Assembly (NCBI GenBank): GCA_963693305.1
Contig: OY855911.1
Location: 33,363,939-33,427,938, forward strand
Length of the DNA: 64,000 nt
Source of the DNA: Meandrina meandrites
Lineage: Eukaryota > Cnidaria > Anthozoa > Scleractinia > Meandrinidae
Direction: 5' to 3'
Both the position numbers and the translations under genes were made by a program. Positions 9,389 to 20,000 of the stretch are shown piece after piece (positions within the stretch are counted from its first letter, which is position 1; each line of letters begins with the position of its first letter). The notes under the pieces were generated by a model. It searched no databases and was not told the DNA's origin. It saw nothing but the letters and a program-made list of their open reading frames with translations.

Positions 9389-10940
9389 GTCTAAATTTTT
9401 CGACACGTATGAATGAAATTCCTTGACACCTCTTCGCAAGAAATGTGTTAAAGAATCAATTTACTCGGATAATGATCTGTCACCAAAAGGAAAGCCCGCC
9501 ACATTGATCGAAAGAATACAGGCTTTTTAGCTAGCGTTTAAAACAATATGCCACAGTACAGTCGAAAATCGGAAAACAAGGATGTACACAGGCAACATTA
9601 ACTAAGCAAACCGACGAATCAAACTAATGACGACAATAACAACAAAAAAATCATTTGAAAAACCGACCGCTTTGGATGCAGTACAGGAAGCACGGCGGCT
9701 TTCCAAACAAAACAGCTTCTGGCGCATAATGGTGTCCTTGCGTAACGTAAGAAAAAATTCTCATTCAGACAATTGAACGAAGGAAATATATTATTCTCTC
9801 CTCAAAGAAACGGGTCTCAAGAAGCGCAACAGCATCTTTGCTCGTTTAAATGTCCTTCTGCGAAAAGAGCAGGGTCAAAATGGATTATATTTTACACACT
9901 CAAACCCTTGTAAAGCAAACCCTCAAAACAACATAAAAGTATACCGAAAGCGCGGCGACTCTTCCACTCGCAAAACATTTTTTTACAGCTAGAAAACGAC
10001 GAAGCTTGCCGAACCCGGAACGTAGCAAATTTAATGTGCTAAAATAGTCAACTTTCTGAAAATAAGATAATTATCAATACAAGGTTGTACAATTATTAGT
10101 ATTGGAGATTGTAGCAAAGCTCAAAGGAGAAACGTGGCTTGCGCGTATAACACGCGCGTATGAATCTGCCGCGAGCTTAGCGCGAAGGACTTTATTGAAA
10201 GTCTAAGCTGTTGTTTTCTGTCATGAAAGCGACCGAATAAAACCCTCGCGTGTTCCTGCCCTCGCGCTCGTTTCTTTCCTCGCTTCCACATTACTTCATG
10301 ATCAGCGCCTGCTAGGCAGACGGCAAAGTGACACACACCGCAACTCAGAAGTAGCTGCTACTGCGGAGAAAGCATTCTTTTAATCCTGTATTACAATTTC
10401 AAGAAGAAAGTCAATAAAAGGCGCCCATTTGGTATTAACCTGTGCTGGTCAGAAGAAAAAACAATTTTATGTGAAATACCTCAGAATAATTAATTGTACA
10501 AATCTGACGTTTTTAGTGTCACTCCATACTTACAAAATATGTTAGGCTCGTCTTCTCCTATCAAGAAAAAAATAATGAGAAGTACCAAAAAGTGATCTAC
10601 ACGTTGTAAAAGTGTTTTTAAGAACTTTAAGATGGTAGATCTGTGTCTATTAGGTCTTCAGTGGCACAGCAAGCAGTACCCAGCTTTAATAATTATCAGG
10701 TCCTGCTGCCTTGGAAGCTGCAATGGAAAAGAAAACTGCAAAGCAAGCCTCTCTTCATTCTAAACAAACCATTGCTGCTGGGCTAGGTAGAGAAACTTAG
10801 AGAGTAGGGTGTATGAACTAATATAATAAACAATGGAGAGCACAAAAGGGGAAAAATGCTATTTTTTATATTGTATAATCTAATCCATTCACTGGTTCCA
10901 AGTGTTTGATTTCAGATAAATCATACTATTTTAGGTAAAT
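9389..10940. other. Long stretch without recognisable gene
   Basis: Only short ORFs without protein-like composition were found. No splice-bounded exons, tRNA-like boxes or inverted repeats stood out. Confidence 0.5.
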
Positions 10941-11880
10941 CAGGGCTCAAAGCTAACGACCAGCTGGTCGCACATGCGACTTGATTTTTTATTGTGCGCC
11001 TGAAAAATTATGTTTGATCGCACCCGCGTGCCTAAAAAGCCGAAGTTCAGTGCGACTTAGTTAATCGGAGCTCCTTATGTACTCTGACTGGTTAGAAACA
11101 AAACAATCGTGTTAGAAACGAAAGTAACATGGAAATAAGAAAATCAGGTTCTAAGTAATAAAGTTACATCATTTTCCTTGCATCAGAGTGTGTTTTATTT
11201 GTTGTTTTCCCCGCCGAAAACCTTTGAAAATGACTCGATAAACAATGTGCCAAGCTTGCTCGGGGTACTTGGTAACCAAGCTACAAAATTGGTGAGGTAC
11301 TGGTAACTAATAACTACACGTGCTTGCATCATGCCAGGTTACTAAGTAGCGAAGTTCGAAGCGAGAAAGATCATGCAGAAAGATGTTTTTCTCTAGTGGA
11401 TTTTACAGCTTTATGAGTGGAAACTGTCAGCCCTTTATTCAAACCTTGTGCCACTGAGTCTCTACAGCATTCAGGTTTATATTAAGCGGACAAATCGTAA
11501 GGAATTTCAACTTGAACTGCCAATTTAATGACCCAGCAACGCGAAAGGACATTGTAACCTGTACAGTTGTTTACAGTTGTTTATGCTAATTGTGCAGAAT
11601 TTATTTAACTGGTGCTTGGGTCGAAAATTTTGACCCATGTATAAGTCGAGGACGATTTTTTGGACCGATTTTGAGGTAAAAAAAAGGTCGACTTATACAC
11701 GGGTAAATACGGTATTGTAAACGTCTAAAGCTTCTCTGAATTTTCTTTTTGATGTTCTCGGTGTTCTGAACTGTGCTCCTAAAATTTCTAGCTGTGCTCC
11801 TAAAATATTGCTGGTGCGACTAGAAATTTACACCTGGTAGCACAGGTGCTCCCAAAGCCAAAAATAAACTTTGAGCCCTG
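10941..11880. mobile_element. hAT-like non-autonomous element, 940 bp
   Basis: The terminal inverted repeats CAGGGCTCAAAG / CTTTGAGCCCTG lie at the exact ends. They are flanked by a 5-bp direct repeat TAAAT (10936-10940, 11881-11885). CAGGG ends are typical of hAT elements, and 5-bp duplications are reported for the hAT5-type branch. No transposase frame remains. Inside, about 11627-11713 holds a nested inverted pair, CCATGTATAAGTCGA / TCGACTTATACACGGG. Confidence 0.7.
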
Positions 11881-12109
11881 TAAATTGCAACTAATTATTT
11901 CAAAGAGACAATATTAAATTGTCTCACTACAGTACTCAGCTCAAACATAACAGTTCCAGTGGTAGTCCTTTTCAGCTATTATTTATTGGCATTGTTCATC
12001 TGTTATTATAAAATGCTTTTATCAGACAGCATTATGAGTCCATGTTATTTTTGATAGTACTTTATAATTGTTATTACATTGTTATTTAAGCCTGAATTTA
12101 CGTTTTATT

Positions 12110-12960
12110 TTAGCCTGAATTTAAAATAAAACACCCAGACAAAGAATTCTGTTGCTTCAAGCCAAAAAAAAAAATATTTGGTGTCCAAGATTTTATGTTG
12201 TTTAATGTAAATATTGTAAAGCATAATTGTAAATTTTAATTCCCAATGAAACACCTGGAGAAAGAATTCTCACAGAGCTGCAGCCTAAAAAGACCAAGCT
12301 GCTCTGCTGCTTCAGGGATAAAGCCAAAAAATATTTTGTCAAAAAGTTATTTCAATTAATGCTTTCTAAAAATGTTTTAATCCTGAATTTAAGTTCCCAA
12401 AGAAACACCTGGAGAAAGAATTCTCACAGAGCTGCAGCCTAAAAAGACCAAGCTGCTCTGCTGCTTCAGGGATAAAGCCAAACAATATTTCATCAAAAAG
12501 TTATTTCAATTAATGCTTTTTAAATTTTTTTTAATCCTGAATTTAAGTTCCCAATGAAACACCTGGAGAAAGAATTCTCACAGAGCTGCAGCCTAAAAAG
12601 ACCAAGCTGCTCTGCTGCTTCAGGGATAAAGCCAAACAATATTTGGTTTCAAAGATTTAAATTAATGTTTTTAAAAATGCTTTACTGAATCCTGAATTTA
12701 AGTTCCCAAAGAAACACCTGCAGAAAGAATTCTCACAGAGCTGCGTGTTAACAGCCTGTCAGCTGGTCTGTGGCTCCATATTGTTTTGGTGTCAAATATT
12801 TAAATTAATGTTTAATGTGTTCAAGCCTTAATTTATAATATTAGTTCCCAATGAAACACCTCGAGAAAGAATTCTCATAGAGCCACAGCCTAAAATGGCT
12901 AAGCTTCTCTGTTGCTTCAGGGATTTCAAAAGCCTGAAGCAGTCAAGAGACAATTTATCA
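12110..12960 (+). repeat. Tandem array, ~154-bp unit, five to six copies
   Basis: Units start TTCCCAATGAAACACC or TTCCCAAAGAAACACC at 12240, 12394, 12548, 12703 and 12845, with a degenerate copy from about 12114. Each holds GAATTCTCACAGAGCTGCAG and AGCTGCTCTGCTGCTTCAGG. Spacing is 154, 154, 155 and 142 bp. Central units are nearly identical and edge units are diverged, the usual pattern of unequal exchange. No conserved reading frame crosses the units, so it is a satellite rather than a coding repeat. Confidence 0.88.
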
Positions 12961-14443
12961 ATTAATGTACAACCTTGAAAATGGACCCTATTTTATTTCT
13001 AGGCATGTGGATGCATGTATACCATACATGTGGAATTAAGGCAAAAAATTTATATTTTCATGTTAAAGCTCTTTCAAAATTCAATAAAAACACCTGATTT
13101 AGAGTGCCAGTGATTTCCCTGTCCATTAAAATACCCTGGAATATAAATATGAATAACCAACAGCTTAAATACTAGTGTATACTATGTATGCAAAAAGTAA
13201 ATTATACATCTGCATATAACGAAATTTGGAGCAACTCATACATACATACATACTCAATTTTTGGGTAGTTTGCAAATGCACTTTGGCCGTGTGAGCATCT
13301 TGCCACTGAGTTGTAACAATTTTGTAAGTTGATACATGCATAATGCACGAACTATGGCACAACATACTAATAAATGGTGGTAACTGAAGCACTAGCATTA
13401 AAAAGAGAATGATGATGACTTACATTTCTATGTCGTCGGTTACCAAACAGTCGACATCACATCTCAGTCGTGTGAAATTTTGGATTTGCAGCGTGACTTC
13501 TAGTAAGATGGCCCAGCGGCGTTTTGAATAAGATGGCGGGAATCACAATCTTCCCACAATTTCATTGATAGATGTCGATATGTAAGTCTCGGACCATATG
13601 GAACTCCACTTAATCCCGTAATTTATCGCCTGTTGGATTTTCCCTCGCTAGCGCTTTGGCCAGAATACGAAAAGAGGGGAAACGATGTCCCTCGCCGATC
13701 GACTTTCGCGCAATATTTACCGACTAGATCGCAGATTGATACTTCCACGATAACATCTACAAACGGGTCTCTGTGCTGGCTACGGTTTTAAATTCATTCT
13801 GTAAGACAATTCATTCCAAACACCTTACCGATTTGTAGTCTTAGAAAGCGAAGGTTCGAACACTTTGTGACGAGATGACTCACATGCCGCCATTCGTTCG
13901 CCTTGGCGCTCACCCTTGTTTCCCCTATTATTAGTTATTAGATATTCGCACCGCATGATCATCTTCCATAAATGTCCAGATTATCTGGTCTTCTTCTATT
14001 ACTCGCGCTGTGACATTCGCGGCACCGCAATTACCGCAAAATACAGGGTCATGACAGATCGCTAAAACCGACTGACACCTCTGACCGGAAATTAGAACCC
14101 ATACCCTGCTGTGAATTTCAGAGTCGCATAAAGCTTAACCTGCGATCAGGCGGTTTTTTTTTCCTTGCAAAGACGAAAGAGGGAAAAAAAGAACGCCTGA
14201 TACATTTCTTTAACCGGCCGCCAACCGCCCCCTGATTTCAATAAACTAAGGCGTGGTTGAGCTGTCATGGTATGAGCCAATAAGGATTCACCGGAAGTCC
14301 GAGCACTATTTGTAGTTTGGCGGCAAATTTCGGGACTCGGATTTCCACGAGGCGCGAAAAACGTCTGCAGAATAATTGTACATGTACAGTCCGCATATAA
14401 AATTTCGCCGTGTTTACAAAAATGCGTTTCATAAAAGGCTGAA
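12961..14443. other. Stretch without recognisable gene; 5' flank of the ZAD-like gene
   Basis: No coding exon was supported. The minus-strand frame at 14146-14469 diverges from the ZAD-like frame but shows no domain and is probably chance. Confidence 0.45.
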
Positions 14444-14469
14444 ATGGCGCTCGCGATAAAACCGAACAA

Positions 14470-15313
14470 GTGTTGTTATTTCAATTCTGTAACGTTCATT
14501 TACCAGCTGGAGCTGCCATCCCTTTATTTACGCTAACAAAAAACAAAGAATTCACGGGCAAGAGCTGCTTCACTGCTGATAGCATCGTCTTGTCGGATTT
14601 GCTCAGGAGCGTTGGGCTGAACATCGATACAGATGCGAGTAAACAATCATCTTGCAAAAAGTGTGCACGAAAAGTTGTCAATTGTTCAACACTTTTTCAC
14701 GAACTGGAAAGTATTGTGAACGACAAGACCGCGAATCAATCTGTTAAACGGCTACATGGAAATTCTCCGAGCGGATCTACGCCAGATTCCAAGAAAGCAA
14801 AGGATATTCCTCAAGAACGACCCAAGAGTCGAGCGAGGAAATCGTTATTTGAGTTGAACGCTGCTTGGACTGAGCATGAAAGACTTGAAGATGTTGTAGC
14901 AAATATGATGTGTCTTCCGGTAACGGCCGGCCCCGGCGAATCGGTATCGCTTGTGAAGGTAGGTAGCCAGTTTTAAATGCTGTATTTTTTGTTCAATGTT
15001 TAGGTTATTAATTGGCTTATTTTAACCTCTCGAACAGTTCGAATATTTCTTACGGTACGGTAGTGTATTAACCAGCTGCCTTTTAGCATCCAGACGAGTC
15101 ATTATCGATGCAAAATATTCAGCAAAGACAGATCAATTTATTTTGCCGGTCTTGTGTTACCTTGTCGAAAAATTCTCCTTGATCGCGATCAGTGAATGTG
15201 TCGATTTTATTTTTCAGATATGTATCGCCTATTCCAGTGGTCGCGTCGTAGAACATGAGTGCACGGGTGCAGAAGAACTTCTTGTCAGAATATATTGTAA
15301 TAATGTATTGTAA
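14470..15313 (+). pseudogene. ZAD-like zinc-associated domain protein fragment, two exons
   Basis: Exon 1 is open to 14958 (donor AAG|GTAGGT, phase 0). Exon 2 is 15218-15313 (acceptor TTTTTCAG, stop TAA). Exon 1 has a ZAD-like pattern: a Cys near the start, SCFTADSIVLSDLLRSVGLN, then CKKCARKVVNC, followed by a basic Ser/Pro-rich linker and a helical stretch. Exon 2 reads CIAYSSGRVVEHECTGAEEL. No zinc-finger array or DNA-binding tail follows, because the frame ends at a junction with a helicase fragment on the other strand. The frame has no ATG at its 5' end; an ATG at 14444 is in another frame, so the start is missing or frameshifted. Related uncharacterised proteins are multicopy in cnidarians (from memory). 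I read it as a truncated copy, possibly of transposon origin. Confidence 0.5.
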
Positions 15314-15334
15314 TATTGTAATATGTATTGGAGT

Positions 15335-15672
15335 GGGCTTATAACGCAGACGATAAACTTCCTCGTGGCGACGCTTTCACTTCGAAGGCATTCCAGCACC
15401 TTTGGAATTATCTGGAAGATCACACTTTTCCCAAAACCACTTGGGAGGACGGCCAACACGTCTTCACGAAAACAAATTACGCGTCGAACACACTCGATTT
15501 GCTCTTCCTTCAGGGAACTGTACTTGAAATTAGTTATTGCTTTAGCTAACGCTGAAGAAAACTCATCTTCGCTGAACACACGCTTCGCCTCCGCCATTTT
15601 GTTTCTTACTGACCACGAGTGGACCGGAAGTCTCATTGAAGTATGACAGCCAATCAGAACACGTCGATTCAT
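15335..15672 (-). pseudogene. RecQ-like DNA helicase, N-terminal fragment
   Basis: The frame read leftwards from 15672 (a likely start ATG is at 15597) encodes the front end of a superfamily 2 helicase. It has a helix with LKEEQIECVRRVI, the Walker A region AVLPSGFGKSVIFQ, and then FIVCVISPLQ, the motif Ia region. Similarity stops at about 15335 in an AT-rich TATTGTAATA repeat, where a LQYILQYYNTLLQYIL artefact begins. Motifs II to VI are absent, so it cannot be active. Similar single-exon RecQ-like helicases are numerous in anthozoan genomes (from memory). It faces the ZAD-like fragment tail to tail, and the two abut at the AT repeat. Confidence 0.75.
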
Positions 15673-15746
15673 AGGTATTGTTTCTCGACCAATCAGACAA
15701 AAAACCAGAATCTGGTTTTTTTACATGACTTTCGACAAGCGAATGT

Positions 15747-15794
15747 ATCATGCCCTCCTTCCCCCTTAGTAGTCGCAGGGAGGGAGGGCATGAT
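15747..15794. repeat. GC-rich hairpin
   Basis: ATCATGCCCTCC is mirrored by GGAGGGCATGAT around a loop of about 20 nt with C- and G-rich flanks. It probably marks the fused ends of a decayed inverted-repeat element. Confidence 0.6.
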
Positions 15795-16079
15795 TTCAGG
15801 TTACATAAAGCTCGTCATGTTCTCTGTTCTGCTGTAGGAGGTATATATAAATTTCAGACCGATGAGAAATCTAGAAGCTGATTTACAGGAAAGCTTGTTC
15901 GAGGGAATTTTTCTTACGTATTCAAAGTCAGTGGGTGCAATTGGATTAGGATCTTAATTTTTATCCAATTTTGAGGGATAGAGTTGCATAGGCCATATTA
16001 AGTAAGAAAATTAGTTTTGATTGTGAACTTGCGGAAAAAGTCACTAAATGTCAAGGGGTTGTTTTCGTAAAAGATATCT

Positions 16080-16728
16080 TTGATTCTGGTCATTCCTGCA
16101 GTATGCCTAGCCATGGCTGCTATGGACACGTTAGAGCAAAGACGTATCGTGCAATCGCTCATTTTATTTTTTAAGTGTTTTAGACTCGATGGCCCAAACT
16201 ATATTTCCCAGTTTTTTACACCGAGGTTAACTAATTACAATTTACGAGGTAGAGGCTCAAATATTGTGCAGCCCCCATATAACAGCCTTGTCATGCGCAA
16301 CTCCTTTCTGTATATAATTGCCCGCTTGTGGAACCAGTTGCCAGCTTACGCCAAATCCTCGACCACCTTAGCACAATTTTGCGCCCGTCTAAATGGTATG
16401 AAGTTTGCAGGGTGCCAGTGTATGAACTGTATATAATTTTATCTTTATTTTTATATTTGTACATATATATTTTTATACTTCTAGTACTAACTCAAATTTT
16501 TAATATTAGGATAAGTTGCATTAAAGAATAGTTTATATTTTAATTCTAGATTTATCTTAGCATTTCTCTTTATTTTCCTTTTATCTTTATGATATTAATG
16601 TAATAGTAATGTAAGTAGTTATGCTTTTATTGTAAATAGTCGTGCGTTTTTAACATGAGCCCCTGGCTCGGGAGATTGGGCAACCATTTCCAACGTCTAC
16701 GACTTAAAATAAATATCATATCATATCA
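16080..16728 (+). mobile_element. LINE 3' end (CR1/L2-like), 5' truncated
   Basis: An open frame to 16436 encodes the C-terminal tail of a non-LTR retrotransposon polyprotein: LEQRRIVQSLILFFKCF, GPNYISQFFTPRL, then RNSFLYIIARLWNQLP and the final helix. A roughly 290-bp AT-rich 3' UTR follows and ends in a short (ATCAT)n tail at about 16711-16728 rather than poly(A), as in CR1/L2-type elements. It is on the opposite strand from, and differs in sequence from, the LINE fragment at the left edge. Confidence 0.75.
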
Positions 16729-17088
16729 TGCCAACAATAGAATAAACAGAGAAACCTCGATTTTAATAAACCAGTTATTCCACAGGATTTCGTTCAGAAT
16801 TTGTTCTTTGTTTTCGGTGTGTGTTGGTAAATCACCTTCCATATGTGTAAGGCATCTTTGGAAAACTGGCTGTCGTGGTTGCTCTAGCTTCTATTTCGCG
16901 GGAAAATATGGCCGCTGCCACATCCTCGAGAAACCGCTGACTAGGTCGTGAATTGATCGCGTTGCAAGTTGTGAGAAGAATGGTTTTCGGTCCCAGACCT
17001 CCTTTCTTCTGATTACAGACATCCAGAAGTTGTCTTTGATTTGATCTGTTTATTCAGAGGCTTTCTTTGCGCTTCACAGGTGAAACTG

Positions 17089-20000
17089 ATGGCTGTGGAA
17101 GAAAGCAGTGCAGCGCTCATTCTTTTGTTTCTTGGAACAATCCTCGCTGATCAGCAACAATGTAGAACAGTACAATCAATTTCAAACCGTGCACTGAATG
17201 GTCACGTGATAGGAGTATCGAGGAGTTCTTCTGTGGAGAAGTGTCAGGTTAAATGTGAAGGAAATCCAGACTGTTACAGCATAAATTACATGTTTGCCTT
17301 TAAATCCTGCGAGTTAAACAAGGGAACTCGGTTGTCGCACGCTGAAAAGTTCCTTCCGCGAGAAAACACGGTTTACTTTGACAATCTGCATCGGCAGTAC
17401 CACGCATGCGTGCACCCTCCCTGTCAAAATGGTGCTACTTGCGTAATATTGGAGCAGAGTCCTGGATACAAGTGCAAATGTCAACCAAAGTACAGTGGCT
17501 ATAATTGCCAGGGTAAGATAGCGGTTTTAATGGCTTGTAGGTAAATTGCTCTATTTGACGTAATCTCAATTATAGCTGCTCGTTAAATAAGGATTACACT
17601 ATTAGCCCACGAAGGATTTTTGCAGATACGAGAAACTGCGTACACTAGCTAGTTTTTATTGACTTAACAGTTATTTGTGCAATCATGTAGTACGTCAACT
17701 ACGTCTGTCAATAATAAAATAGTAAAATAGTTGAGAATCGCAGCTAATCGAGTGGCAAGTTAGCTATCGCGGGAGAATCAATGGGGATATAGAATGCAAT
17801 GGGGATGCGCTGGGGATGTACGATGACAAACTGATCCGCAACTCAGCAATATCGGCATCGTCATTTGAGCCCGACAGCCCGCCATCCAGCGCTCGTATCT
17901 ACAATCCCGCGGGAGGCTGGCGTGCGTTAAGCCACGACGCCAAACCATATTTGGAGGTGGGCATTAATAAAAAGACTTAATGTTTTGAATGGCGAGTAAG
18001 CTTGAAAGTAATTATTCTCGTCCGACGGCACAGATTTCTTTGATCGCAAACTCTCTCAATGCGGCTTCTGAATTCGTTTCAAGCTTAAAAAAACCCCAGC
18101 TTTTTATTTCACTTACCTGTAAGTGATAGGGTCGATAGTTGGCGATTACTCCGACCGGGACAATTTTCTTGTTGCGAAATAAAAGTCTAACAGAACTGGA
18201 ACTAATAAACTCGCACTCGATCCCGACAATTCAATGTTAAGCTCGGTCAGTGCTACCACTTCTTCTTTTAGTTTTGTTTGATCCTCGTATCCCTCTAACC
18301 TTCAGACCATTTTATGGGAATGTTTTTGTATTTAAGTTCGTCGACAAAATGAATACAAGCCACTTTCACACCACATTTCCTGCCATTGCATTTCTGATCG
18401 TCACAAAAAAACACGCGAGAACTCCCACGCAACGCGCGTTAACATCCGCGGGTGAACTGGGTACCATGTCTAAAAATAACTTAAAGGTCAAATGAACCAA
18501 AACTTCGAATTTTCTTTTTTTTAGGCCAATTTGTTGATTAAGAACCAAATAAACATATTCCGAAGTTTCAAAGGAATTGGACTTTGCAAAACAGAGAAAT
18601 TTCAAGTTGAAAAATGCTTGGTTTTGGCCTTCATAATCGTAGAGCGCTCGGGAAAATTGTCGGGAAATTTTCGGAACATAAAACTGTGACGTCAGTATTG
18701 GTGCGCTGTGAAATTGCGGGAAATTCAAAATGTTAGTGATGAAGCTCACAAGAATGGAACATCATGGTGTTTTGTGCAGCACTAAACCGCTTAAATTATT
18801 CTAAGTCGAAAAGTAAGTACGTTTAAGTTTCCAGCAAATTCAAAGCTCAGGAAACAATGGCTTTTGAAAATGAAAAGAAAAGAATTTCAGCCAGGAAAGA
18901 ACTCTCGCATTTGTGCGGTTCATTTACCGAGCACTACTTCAGAGAAAATCTGGCAATACGTAGGTTTCCGGGTTCTGATTTCAAGTCGCTAAGACTCCAC
19001 CTCAAAGAGGATGCTGTGCCGCGGACTAATTTTTTTTTGTTCGGAAAAGAAATCACGGGGAAGAATGTCTTCCGACGCACAAAGACCCCACTGTCCGTTC
19101 GGCTTTTGCTAAACGAAGGAAGTTAGAGGTATATATGCATTTTGCACCTTTCTTATTCTACCTAGAGCTAGATAGAGTATTTGTAATGATTATTAGCACT
19201 TAAACTTTGTTGGTTTGGCTGGTCATGATCAAGCATTAGAATTTGAGTTCGTTATTTCAATATCCTCGTCAATTTGCTTCCATGCACGTGCACGTGCTTT
19301 TTGACGCGTATAAAATTAAGCTTCAAATGTTGTATTTATGTTGGGTTTACAACCGTTAATTTCGAGCCCTAAATAACATGTACCGGCTAAATAAATATGG
19401 ACCAAAAAACAGCTAATACAAACAGAACTCACAGTGTCCACGGGGACAGTGTGTAAACGCTCAGTATTTATTCCAACACTGAATTTTCCTTCAGCTGAAA
19501 ACGACACGAATTTATTCATTGAAAGTTTTACCCTGCGTGATGCTTTGCAGTGTCGAATTTGCATTGAGAAATACCCTTTCATTCAAGTTAAATTTTTGTG
19601 TACAAATTTATTTTTGTGTTTTGTGTGACTCTCGAGTAAAGAAAAGAAACCGTAAATTCAATCTTAGCTTTTGGCCACATCCTAAGATAACTTCGCGCTG
19701 CATACCGATCCGGGTTGCAAGCCGCACACGTCCTGATAAGAATTACGTGCAACTCCAAAAAAACTGCGTTTAGATTGGGGTATATAACAAAACTAATTGT
19801 TCTATACCAAGCTGAGCAGACTGATGATTTTTATACGCCATCCAGTGTTTGAAAACCTCCTATATCGTACAGTGCTTACAGTTTTACTCAGTGCTTTGAT
19901 AATTATTAATCTTTGAAACTGGATTACAATGTAGTAAAAAATATAACAACCATGTTTAAAAAAAAGCTTAGATTCTTTCAGAATTACTTGAATTACTCAG

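Noticed and set aside
12110..12960. CRISPR-like array
   Set aside because: The unit is 154 bp with no short-repeat/unique-spacer structure, in a eukaryotic context. It is a satellite.
14146..14469. 107-codon minus-strand frame next to the ZAD-like gene
   Set aside because: No domain, low-complexity end, and it is simply the unstopped complement of the upstream flank.
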